In this document: piece by piece, positions 1 through 5,905 of the stretch | Numbering within the stretch: the stretch's first letter is position 1 | How the letters are laid out: each line of letters opens with the position of its first letter | From: Nitrospirota bacterium | GTDB lineage: Bacteria; Nitrospirota; 9FT-COMBO-42-15; HDB-SIOI813 | Direction: 5' to 3' | Assembly: GCA_016214375.1 (NCBI GenBank) | Contig: JACROQ010000183.1 | Location: 1 to 6,752 of the forward strand | DNA: 6,752 bases | Made by a program: the position numbers and the translations under genes | Notes under the pieces: generated by a model | What the model was told of the DNA's origin: nothing | Databases searched by the model: none | The model's input: only the letters and a program-made list of their open reading frames with translations

Positions 1-2
1 AT

Positions 3-416
3 CCTCAATATTCTGATTTTACAACTCCCATCAACGGTATTATTGAAGACACGAACAGTGTGTATATCATGGGTCTTAATCTCGATTTGGATAGCGGGTT
101 ATCCCTCGATGGAAGCTATAGCCGGTATGATTCCAAGGGCAGCAGCACAGGCATTCCTGATGTGAGTTATGTGACAGACATCTATGAATTAAGCGCCTCT
201 TACAGTCTCAGCAGAAAGATTGACGCCTTCCGTCTCAGCCCTGTCCGCAGATTAAAAGACATCAGGATTCAGGCAGGGTATTCTATGGAGAGATATCAGA
301 GGACGGACTACACCCTGAATAATTTCCCGGATACCGGCACAGATACATTTTTAGGAATCCGAGAACAGGATTATGATTTGCATGTATTTTCTCTATCGCT
401 CAACCTTTATTTTTAA
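3..416 (+). CDS. Outer-membrane beta-barrel protein, C-terminal fragment
   Basis: The reading frame is open from the left edge to the TAA at 414-416, so about 137 C-terminal residues of a longer protein are visible. The GTG at 60 and ATG at 69 are internal codons. The sequence alternates polar and hydrophobic residues in short strands (for example LNLDLD, YELSASYSL, IRIQAGYSM, HVFSLSLNLYF) separated by loops rich in D, G, S, T and N. It ends in a terminal Phe after an alternating strand, which is the usual BAM-recognition signature of outer-membrane barrels. The last strand (YDLHVFSLSLNLYF) recalls MtrB/PioB-type porins that hold multihaem cytochromes, but too little is visible to assign a family. 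No cysteine or enzyme motif is seen. No T-rich terminator follows; the next structure is the foldback element at 431-562. Confidence 0.75.
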   Translation, partial: PQYSDFTTPINGIIEDTNSVYIMGLNLDLDSGLSLDGSYSRYDSKGSSTGIPDVSYVTDIYELSASYSLSRKIDAFRLSPVRRLKDIRIQAGYSMERYQRTDYTLNNFPDTGTDTFLGIREQDYDLHVFSLSLNLYF

Positions 417-430
417 AGGAATCCTTCTTA

Positions 431-562
431 GAGGCATTCGAGAAATAACCCATCTTGTCACCCTGAGCGGAGCGAAGGGTCTGATAGCGTCATGATTTAT
501 CAGATTCTTCGCTTCGCTCAGAATGACACCCGTGGCAGTAAGGACTATTTCTCAAATGCCTC
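431..562. mobile_element. Foldback (MITE-like) element E1 with 5-bp target duplication
   Basis: The ends are inverted repeats: GAGGCATTCGAGAAATA (431-447) and TATTTCTCAAATGCCTC (546-562), 16 of 17 matching. The element is flanked directly by TCTTA at 426-430 and TCTTA at 563-567, as expected for a target-site duplication. Inside is a second inverted repeat, 456-486 against 498-528, with 26 of 31 positions matching and all differences transitions. The whole element could fold into one long hairpin with an internal bulge. It encodes no protein. The inner arm (TTCTTCGCTTCGCTCAGAAT type) belongs to a repeat style I recall from many environmental genomes; that is recollection, not a search. It separates the barrel gene from the HU promoter. 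Confidence 0.75.
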
Positions 563-577
563 TCTTACATTTTGTAC

Positions 578-606
578 TTGACTTATATATTTTGATTCGT
601 TAGTAT
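578..606 (+). promoter_or_regulatory. Sigma70-type promoter of the HU gene
   Basis: A -35 box TTGACT (578-583, 5 of 6 matches to consensus) is followed after exactly 17 nt by TAGTAT (601-606, 4 of 6). The spacer is AT-rich. Transcription would start near 612-614, giving a leader of about 100 nt before the HU start codon. A perfect 6-bp inverted repeat AGTATT (602-607) / AATACT (616-621) overlaps the -10 box and the predicted start, so it could be an operator; no regulator can be named. Confidence 0.6.
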
Positions 607-638
607 TCTGGCTTAAATACTGATGATACCGGATGGGA

Positions 639-664
639 AGATTCGCTGCAAAGATTCACTGCAA
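639..664 (+). repeat. Two tandem 13-bp repeats in the HU leader
   Basis: AGATTCGCTGCAA (639-651) is followed at once by AGATTCACTGCAA (652-664), with one mismatch. The pair lies inside the predicted untranslated leader between the promoter and the ribosome-binding site. Its role is unknown; a binding site or leader RNA element is possible. Confidence 0.6.
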
Positions 665-700
665 TGCACAGTTATCTTTTTTCTACTTAAACCTATAAGG

Positions 701-710
701 AAGGAGGTGA
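701..710 (+). promoter_or_regulatory. Strong ribosome-binding site of the HU gene
   Basis: AAGGAGGTGA matches the 16S rRNA anti-Shine-Dalgarno sequence over its full length. The GGAGG core (703-707) ends 9 nt before the ATG at 717. This fixes the start codon and fits high-level expression, as is normal for HU. Confidence 0.85.
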
Positions 711-716
711 GACTTT

Positions 717-995
717 ATGACAAAAGCAGAATTTGTTGATGCAGTACAAAAGGCGGCAAAGGGGTCTTCACTCAGCAAAAGGGAAACAGAGGATTTAGTA
801 GATTGCATTTTTGATGTGTTGAGCAAATCTATTAAGAAGGATAAGAGATTTGCCTACCCGGGATTCGGGACCTTCTCAGTACGGAATCGCAAGGCGAGGG
901 CAGGCAGGAATCCGAGGACAGGAGAACCTATCAAGATCAAGGCAAGCAAGAGCGTATCATTCAAGGCTGCCCCAAAACTAAAAGGTATGGTGTAA
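717..995 (+). CDS. HU-family DNA-binding protein
   Basis: This 92-residue protein has the standard HU/IHF length and layout. An alpha-helical N-terminal half (residues 1-46, starting MTKAEFVDAV) forms the dimer body. The family signature GFGTFSVRNRKARAGRNPRTGE runs over residues 49-70, with the beta-arm tip at R64-N65-P66, where the conserved proline kinks DNA. The C-terminal IKIKASKSVSFKAAPKLK segment is the returning arm and last helix. HU acts in the cytoplasm as a homo- or heterodimer that bends and compacts DNA and assists replication, recombination and repair. It has its own promoter and ends just before a strong terminator, so it is probably monocistronic. Ten N-terminal residues do not separate HU from IHF-like paralogues; the lack of IHF-specific features makes HU the better call. 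Confidence 0.95.
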   Translation: MTKAEFVDAVQKAAKGSSLSKRETEDLVDCIFDVLSKSIKKDKRFAYPGFGTFSVRNRKARAGRNPRTGEPIKIKASKSVSFKAAPKLKGMV

Positions 996-1014
996 CCATT
1001 TATATACTCGATGA

Positions 1015-1059
1015 AGAGGGGGGTCTTTCTTACGGAGAGACCCCCCTCTCTATTTTTTT
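1015..1059 (+). terminator. Intrinsic terminator after HU, shared with the convergent transaldolase end
   Basis: A perfect 12-bp stem, AGAGGGGGGTCT (1015-1026) with AGACCCCCCTCT (1038-1049), has an 11-nt loop and is followed by TTTTTTT at 1053-1059. This is a classic Rho-independent terminator for the HU transcript. The T-run is the complement of the last lysine codons of the transaldolase gene, which stops at 1050-1052. For - strand transcripts the hairpin comes just after the stop codon but lacks a U-run downstream, so termination in that direction would be weaker. Confidence 0.9.
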
Positions 1060-1700
1060 GCTGAGACCTTCTGCCAATCCTCTAAAAATTTCTTGATCCC
1101 TATATCCGTAAGGGGATGATGCGTCAACTGGAGTAATACCTTGTACGGAATTGTGGCCACATCTGCACCCATCATCGCCGCATCCACCACATGGAGCGGA
1201 TTTCGGATACTGGCCACGATAATCTCTGTGGTAAATCCATAATTATCAAAGATAGTCCGTATCTGGCCTATCAGATCCATCCCCACATAGGAGACATCAT
1301 CAAGCCGGCCTACAAAGGGGCTGACATAGGCGGCGCCCGCCTTTGCCGCCAGAAGGGCCTGGGATGGGGAGAAGACAAGGGTCACATTCGTCCTGATATC
1401 TTCCTGGGCAAGTCTCCGGACCGCCTTTAACCCCTCAGGAAGCATGGGTATCTTGATGACGATATTCTTGTGGATGGAGCTGAGGTCCCTGGCCTCTTTG
1501 ATCATGCCCTCGGCATCTAAGGAGATCACCTCTGCACTGACCGGCCCATCAACAAGGGTGCATATCTCCCGGACAAGCTCCCGGAATTCCCTGTTTTCTT
1601 TGGACACCAATGAGGGGTTGGTCGTCACCCCGTCAACAAGGCCAAGGCTTACAGCCTCCCTGATCTCTGATACATTGGCAGTATCAATAAAAATTTTCAT
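1050..1700 (-). CDS. tal: Transaldolase, small FSA/TalC-type subfamily
   Basis: This 216-residue protein starts MKIFIDTANVSEI and has the size and motifs of the small class of transaldolases (TIM-barrel, usually decameric), which swap a dihydroxyacetone unit between sugar phosphates in the pentose phosphate pathway. The conserved TTNPS lies at residues 26-30, the Schiff-base lysine is K83 in VIKIPM, and SPFVGRLDD spans 127-135. In this family fructose-6-phosphate aldolases carry Gln and Tyr at two active-site places. Here these are Glu57 (SAEVIS) and Phe129 (SPFVGR), which points to true transaldolase activity. The start at 1700 is chosen because AGAGGAGGA (1706-1714, - strand) gives a 6-nt spacing from GGAGG, and homologues begin at this methionine. 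The longer frame from 1748 reads into element E2. It is the last gene of the - strand group. Confidence 0.93.
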   Translation of the reverse strand: MKIFIDTANVSEIREAVSLGLVDGVTTNPSLVSKENREFRELVREICTLVDGPVSAEVISLDAEGMIKEARDLSSIHKNIVIKIPMLPEGLKAVRRLAQEDIRTNVTLVFSPSQALLAAKAGAAYVSPFVGRLDDVSYVGMDLIGQIRTIFDNYGFTTEIIVASIRNPLHVVDAAMMGADVATIPYKVLLQLTHHPLTDIGIKKFLEDWQKVSAKK

Positions 1701-1705
1701 GGACA

Positions 1706-1714
1706 TCCTCCTCT
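1706..1714 (-). promoter_or_regulatory. Ribosome-binding site of the transaldolase gene
   Basis: On the - strand AGAGGAGGA lies with its GGAGG core (1707-1711) 6 nt before the ATG at 1700. Element E2 begins at 1716, so this site sits just outside the element and has been kept intact. It decides the start against the longer upstream frame. Confidence 0.8.
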
Positions 1715-1715
1715 G

Positions 1716-1882
1716 GCAGGTTGTTGAAAAAGTCCGACGCGCTGTCATTCCTTCACTTCGTTCAGGACGGCGTCTGAGGAGCCGAAAGCGACGAAGAATC
1801 TGATAACCCTTTGTTTCCCTCAGGAGTCAGATCCTTCGCTTCGCTCAGGATGACATGCAAACAGACTTTTTCAACAACCTGC
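1716..1882. mobile_element. Foldback (MITE-like) element E2 with perfect 19-bp inverted ends
   Basis: GCAGGTTGTTGAAAAAGTC (1716-1734) and GACTTTTTCAACAACCTGC (1864-1882) are perfect inverted repeats. The interior holds TCAGATCCTTCGCTTCGCTC and onward at 1827-1855, which matches 27 of 29 positions of the inner right arm of E1 (500-528). A related, more degenerate copy in the opposite direction lies at about 1743-1769. The element encodes no protein. It fills the gap between the Fe-S gene and the transaldolase: its right end supplies the G of the Fe-S gene stop codon TAG (1882-1884), and its left end stops one base before the transaldolase ribosome-binding site. No convincing target duplication is seen; the outermost GC on each side could be a 2-bp one. 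Confidence 0.7.
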
Positions 1883-3183
1883 TAATTTTGCTCTAAGACC
1901 TCATCCAGCAGTTCCACCGTATGTTTTACTGTAGCAGGATATCCTGCCCTCTGTAAAGAGTCTTCTATATGGATCTTACAACCCGGACATCCTGTCGCCA
2001 CGATCTGTGAACCGGTCCGTCTGATATTCTCTGCCTTCCTTGCCCCGATATCCGATGCAAGGTCATAATGGTAGAGGCTGAATATGCCGCCGAAGCCGCA
2101 ACACGCATCGGCCTCCTCCATCTCTATAAACTCGACCGTGGGAAGAGCGGTGAGTATCTTCCTCGGGGACCTATAGACCCCAAGCCCCCTTTTCAGGTGA
2201 CAGGGGTCATGGAAGGTCACCCTCCTCTTCTCTGTCCCGCCCAGGACCTTCCCGATCTGAAGATCCCCCTTGACAGACTCCAGGACAAATTCATGGATAT
2301 CTATGATCTTCTCTGAGAACTCTTTTACCTTCCTGAAGCTGCCGTTTACGGATTGACTGAGCAGGACAGGATATTCCTTTTTCAGCGTATGCCCGCAGGT
2401 GGCGCACGATACAATGATGGCGCTGACATTTAGGGGAGAGAAGAGATCCATATTTTTCTGAGCAACCTTTCTTGCGGTCTCAACATCCCCGAGGAATTGG
2501 AGCGGGCTTCCGCAGCAGTATTGTCCTTTGGGGATGACCACGTCGTAGCCGAGCTTGTTCAGCGCGCTGATCGTCGCCCGGCCGATGTCCTGCGTGCTCA
2601 GGTCTATCACACACCCCGGATAAAAGGCCACCCTCCCCTTTGGCCTTTTGCTCTTTGTCTTTACTATTTCAGGATATTGGGAGGTCAGCGGCCTTCCCCC
2701 TGGGGCAGGGAGCTTCCGTTTTATGCCATTCCTTACAAAGGGCATGAGAGAGACCAACGGACCTTTCAGGGGCATCCCTTCATATATCCCTATAGGAATT
2801 GCAGCAAGCCTGACCAGGATGGAGAGGGGCCACCGGGACCCCACGACGAATTTAGAGGCAATCCTCTCAAAGATATTCAGCCCCCGCGCCTCAGCGATCT
2901 GGGCCCGGGCCGCGAATATGACCTCCCCGATCCGAACCCCGCTCGGACAATTCACATCACAGCTCAGGCATCCTATACAGGAGGTGATGGCCTCTTCAAA
3001 CCTGCGGGAGGCCGTGATGCGTCCGTCCAACACGGCCCCTGCCAGGGTAAGCCTCCCCCGCGCCACCATCGTCTCATCTTTGGTCATCGCATAGGTAGGG
3101 CATCCGGCCATACAGACACCGCACTTGATACACCTGGATATCTCATCTTTCAGCGAGGCCAAATGGGTGTATGTCTTATCCAT
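1882..3183 (-). CDS. GlcF/HdrD-like Fe-S protein with two 4Fe-4S ferredoxin motifs and two CCG domains
   Basis: This protein has 433 residues. Two ferredoxin-type 4Fe-4S motifs come first: C18-x2-C21-x2-C24-x3-C28 (CIKCGVCMAGC) and C69-x2-C72-x2-C75-x3-C79 (CIGCLSCDVNC). Two CCG (cysteine-rich) domains follow: C191, C223-C224 and C260/C263, then C328, C361-C362 and C399/C402. This is the arrangement of the glycolate oxidase Fe-S subunit GlcF, anaerobic GlpC, LutA-like and HdrD-like proteins, which pass electrons between a flavin dehydrogenase and quinones or a disulfide centre. No signal peptide or clear membrane helix is seen, so it is probably cytoplasmic or membrane-associated through a partner. 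No GlcD-type flavoprotein gene lies in the window, so the substrate cannot be named. The start at 3183 is chosen because the 28-residue upstream extension (TTG start at 3267) is read from element E3. A weak GAGG (3189-3192, - strand), itself inside the element, lies 5 nt before the ATG. Confidence 0.88.
   Translation of the reverse strand: MDKTYTHLASLKDEISRCIKCGVCMAGCPTYAMTKDETMVARGRLTLAGAVLDGRITASRRFEEAITSCIGCLSCDVNCPSGVRIGEVIFAARAQIAEARGLNIFERIASKFVVGSRWPLSILVRLAAIPIGIYEGMPLKGPLVSLMPFVRNGIKRKLPAPGGRPLTSQYPEIVKTKSKRPKGRVAFYPGCVIDLSTQDIGRATISALNKLGYDVVIPKGQYCCGSPLQFLGDVETARKVAQKNMDLFSPLNVSAIIVSCATCGHTLKKEYPVLLSQSVNGSFRKVKEFSEKIIDIHEFVLESVKGDLQIGKVLGGTEKRRVTFHDPCHLKRGLGVYRSPRKILTALPTVEFIEMEEADACCGFGGIFSLYHYDLASDIGARKAENIRRTGSQIVATGCPGCKIHIEDSLQRAGYPATVKHTVELLDEVLEQN
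3178..3183. repeat. Left copy of the 6-bp target duplication of E3
   Basis: ATCCAT here is repeated at 3387-3392, flush with both element ends. On the - strand this copy is ATGGAT, the first two codons of the Fe-S protein gene, so the duplication carries the start codon. Confidence 0.75.
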
Positions 3184-3386
3184 GACAGCCTCGTAAAAAG
3201 TTTCGACAGCGGACGGCTTCGTAAAAAGCTCCATCACCCACAAAAGTGGGTACCCGAAGGCGCGCAAATCCTGAGGAATGAGGCGTACTGGTAGTTACGC
3301 CGCAATGACGAAGGATGCAGCGCAACGCCGCACGACCCATTGCATTACTTCGTAGCAATGGGTACCCCGCTTTTTACGAACCCGTC
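3184..3386. mobile_element. Foldback (MITE-like) element E3 with 6-bp target duplication
   Basis: The element runs from GACAGCCTCGTAAAAAG (3184-3200) to the inverted end CTTTTTACGAACCCGTC (3370-3386), 14 of 17 matching. It is flanked exactly by ATCCAT at 3178-3183 and ATCCAT at 3387-3392. A second left-end copy, GACGGCTTCGTAAAAAGC (3212-3229), starts 28 bp further in and pairs better with the right end (17 of 18 with 3369-3386). Inside are small hairpins, CCCAC/GTGGG (3237-3250) and CCCATTGC/GCAATGGG (3336-3343 with 3355-3362), both followed by TACCC. No protein is encoded. It occupies the whole uvrA to Fe-S gene spacer: its right end supplies two bases of the uvrA stop codon and its left end touches the Fe-S start codon. 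Confidence 0.82.
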
Positions 3387-5889
3387 ATCCATAGGCAAGG
3401 AACTCCCTCAGGAACCTCCCTGTATAAGACCTCTCCTCTTTGGCGACATCCTCCGGCGTGCCATAGGCAACCACCTCCCCCCCCTCATCGCCGCCCTCGG
3501 GCCCAAGGTCTATGATATAGTCGGCATTCTTGATGACGTCAGGGTGGTGTTCGATGACAACCACGCTGTTCCCTGCATCCACCAGCCTGTTCAAGACGTC
3601 AAGCAGTTTCTGGATATCCGCAAAATGGAGCCCTGTTGTCGGTTCATCGAGGATATAGAGGGTCCGGCCTGTGGCACGCCTCGACAGCTCTTTTGAGAGC
3701 TTGACCCTCTGGGCCTCTCCGCCTGAAAGCGTGGTTGCAGCCTGCCCGAGCTTGATATAGTCGAGGCCGACCGCCCTTAACGTCTCTAATTTATGCCGGA
3801 TTACAGGGATAGGCTCAAAAAAGTCTATCGCCTGAGCGACCGTAAGGTCGAGCACCCCGGCAATGTTCTTCCCCTTATACTTTATATCCAGGGTCTCCCG
3901 GTTGTATCTCTCCCCCTTGCATACCTCACACGTCACGTAGACATCCGGCAGGAAGTGCATCTCTATCTTGATGAGCCCGTCGCCCTGACAGGCCTCGCAC
4001 CGTCCGCCCTTGACATTAAAGCTGTATCTGCCGGCCCTGTAACCCCTGACCCTTGATTCGGGCAACTGCGCAAAGAGGTCGCGGATATGCGTAAAAAGTC
4101 CGGTGTAGGTCGCAGGATTAGACCGCGGCGTCCTCCCGATAGGAGACTGGTCAATATTGATGACCTTGTCAAATTCCTCAAGCCCGAGTATGGCGCCGCA
4201 CCCCTCACAGGTCCGGGACCTTTTATAGAGACTGTTGACGAGATTTTTATAGAGGACTTCAAACAAGAGGGTACTCTTCCCGGAGCCTGAGACCCCAGTA
4301 ATGGCGGTCAATAGCCCGATGGGGATGGAGACATCGACACCCCTGAGGTTATTTTCCCGGGCCTCTTTGATGGTCAAATACCGGGTGGCCTTCCGATGGC
4401 GTTTTGGAAGCGATATGGTGAGATCCCCCGCCAGATAGCGGCCTGTCAGGGAATTCTTATCTTTGATGATCTCTCCGGGGGTCCCATGGGCGATAATCCT
4501 CCCTCCATGCACACCGGCACCCGGTCCCATATCGATCACATAGTCAGACTCCCTGATCGTCTCCTCATCGTGCTCCACGACAAGGACGGTATTGCCGAGG
4601 TCCCTGAGCCTCTTCAGAGTGGCTAAGAGACGGACATTGTCTCTTTGATGCAGGCCGATACTCGGTTCATCCAGCACATAGAGCACGCCGACAAGGCTTG
4701 AACCTATCTGAGTGGCCAGCCGGATGCGCTGTCCCTCCCCTCCTGATAGGGTGGAGGCCTCTCTGTCCAGCGTCAGGTAATCCAGTCCCACATTGGAGAG
4801 AAAGTGAAGCCGCTCCCTGATCTCTTTCAGTATCCGCTCTGCGATGAATGCCTCGCGCCTGGTAAATCTCAATGCGTTGAAGAATTGGACTGCGGATTTG
4901 ATAGAGAGCCTCGTGACCTCATCAATCGATCTCCCTTCAACCTTGATGGCAAGGGCCTCCTTCTTGAGCCTCTTCCCCTGACACGAAGGGCATACAATAC
5001 CGGCATCTTCTTCGTCTCCGATCCTGATGCCGAGGCCGTCGCAATCAGGACAGGCCCCATGGGGGCTGTTAAATGAAAAGACCCTCGGGGTCACCTCGGG
5101 ATAGCTGATGCCGCAATCAATACAGGCAAGCCGCTCGCTGAACAGGATATCCTCCCCGTCCACAATATGGATCACGACCACACCGTCTGCCAGCCGCAGC
5201 GCCATCTCGATAGAATCCGCCAGTCTCTTTCTCAGCCGCTCCTCTAAATCCCTTTTTAAGACGAGGCGGTCAATCACAATCTCAATCGTATGTTTCTTGT
5301 TTTTGGCCAGGACGATATCCCTCTCCAGGTCAACAACCTCTCCGTCAACCCTCGCCCTGACAAACCCCTTTCCCCTCAGATCCGCAAACTCCTTTCTGTA
5401 TTCCCCTTTGCGTCCGCGGACGATCGGGGAGAGGACCTGAATCCTTGTCCCTGAGGGGAGGGACAGGGTTTTATCCACCATCTGCTCAACAGTCTGGGAC
5501 GTGATCTCCTTGCCGCACTGATAGCAGTATGGATGCCCGATGCGGGCAAAGAGGAGCCTGAGATAGTCATAGATCTCTGTGATGGTGCCGACGGTAGAGC
5601 GCGGATTCCTGCTTGTCGTCTTCTGCTCTATCGAGATGGCAGGGGAGAGCCCTTCGATCGAGTCGACATCCGGTTTGCTCATCTGCTCTAAGAACTGTCT
5701 GGCATAGGTGGACAGGGACTCTACATACCTCCTCTGTCCCTCAGAATAGATGGTGTCAAAGGCAAGCGAGGACTTGCCAGAACCGCTCAGACCGGTAATC
5801 ACTACAAACCGGTCTCTCGGAATAACGACATCGATATTTTTAAGATTATGCTCTCTGGCGCCCTTGATGATAATGCCCTGCTGGTCCAT
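3385..5889 (-). CDS. uvrA: UvrA, excinuclease ABC subunit A, lacking the insertion domain
   Basis: UvrA is the damage-sensing ATPase of nucleotide excision repair; it forms a dimer, loads UvrB and leaves. Both ABC units are complete: Walker A GLSGSGKS (33-40) and GVSGSGKS (532-539), signature LSGGE (381-385 and 721-725), Walker B LYVLDEP (403-409) and LYILDEP (744-750). The UvrB-binding region (about 120-255) is present. Zinc-type cysteine pairs are C122/C125, C256/C259, C280/C283, C300/C303, C631/C634 and C654/C657, with an extra CEGC at 561-564. The protein has 834 residues against about 940 in E. coli. The loss is at one place: only 16 residues separate C283 from C300, where well over 100 are usual. 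No frameshift is involved. The start at 5889 (MDQQGIIIKGAREHNLKNI) fits homologues, but no Shine-Dalgarno sequence precedes it. The TGA at 3385-3387 is partly supplied by element E3. Confidence 0.97.
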   Translation of the reverse strand: MDQQGIIIKGAREHNLKNIDVVIPRDRFVVITGLSGSGKSSLAFDTIYSEGQRRYVESLSTYARQFLEQMSKPDVDSIEGLSPAISIEQKTTSRNPRSTVGTITEIYDYLRLLFARIGHPYCYQCGKEITSQTVEQMVDKTLSLPSGTRIQVLSPIVRGRKGEYRKEFADLRGKGFVRARVDGEVVDLERDIVLAKNKKHTIEIVIDRLVLKRDLEERLRKRLADSIEMALRLADGVVVIHIVDGEDILFSERLACIDCGISYPEVTPRVFSFNSPHGACPDCDGLGIRIGDEEDAGIVCPSCQGKRLKKEALAIKVEGRSIDEVTRLSIKSAVQFFNALRFTRREAFIAERILKEIRERLHFLSNVGLDYLTLDREASTLSGGEGQRIRLATQIGSSLVGVLYVLDEPSIGLHQRDNVRLLATLKRLRDLGNTVLVVEHDEETIRESDYVIDMGPGAGVHGGRIIAHGTPGEIIKDKNSLTGRYLAGDLTISLPKRHRKATRYLTIKEARENNLRGVDVSIPIGLLTAITGVSGSGKSTLLFEVLYKNLVNSLYKRSRTCEGCGAILGLEEFDKVINIDQSPIGRTPRSNPATYTGLFTHIRDLFAQLPESRVRGYRAGRYSFNVKGGRCEACQGDGLIKIEMHFLPDVYVTCEVCKGERYNRETLDIKYKGKNIAGVLDLTVAQAIDFFEPIPVIRHKLETLRAVGLDYIKLGQAATTLSGGEAQRVKLSKELSRRATGRTLYILDEPTTGLHFADIQKLLDVLNRLVDAGNSVVVIEHHPDVIKNADYIIDLGPEGGDEGGEVVAYGTPEDVAKEERSYTGRFLREFLAYG
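3387..3392. repeat. Right copy of the 6-bp target duplication of E3
   Basis: ATCCAT here reads ATGGAT on the - strand, covering parts of the last codons of uvrA (TAT GGA T) and the first base of its stop codon. It is identical to 3178-3183. Confidence 0.75.
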
Positions 5890-5892
5890 AGA

Positions 5893-5905
5893 TGTTATTT
5901 TAACA
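5893..5905 (-). promoter_or_regulatory. Palindrome and possible -10 box directly before uvrA
   Basis: TGTTA-TTT-TAACA is a perfect 5-bp inverted repeat with a 3-nt centre, ending 4 nt before the uvrA ATG. On the - strand it contains TAAAAT (5897-5902), a 5 of 6 match to the -10 consensus, only 7 nt from the ATG. A transcript starting there would be nearly leaderless, which would agree with the missing Shine-Dalgarno sequence. A matching -35 box is not convincing. The palindrome could be a repressor site; it does not match the E. coli LexA box spacing. Confidence 0.35.

Noticed and set aside
417..716. Possible CRISPR or small RNA gene in the barrel/HU spacer
   Set aside because: There is only one inverted element and one two-copy tandem repeat, no regularly spaced repeats and spacers, and no terminator that would end a separate small RNA.
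1701..1748. A longer transaldolase starting at 1748
   Set aside because: The first part is read from element E2. A good ribosome-binding site at 1706-1714 and the family start MKIFIDT favour 1700.
3184..3267. A longer Fe-S protein starting at the TTG at 3267 (28 extra residues)
   Set aside because: The extension is read entirely from mobile element E3, which arrived after the gene existed. It has no homologue-like features, and the ATG at 3183 lies just outside the element.
2497..3294. Long open frame on the + strand opposite the Fe-S protein gene
   Set aside because: It is antisense to a well-supported gene, is rich in Pro, Arg and Gly without domain motifs, and has no ribosome-binding site.
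3385..5889. UvrA as a frameshifted pseudogene because of its short length
   Set aside because: The frame is continuous, all Walker, signature and zinc cysteine positions are intact, and the missing part is a single clean in-frame gap.
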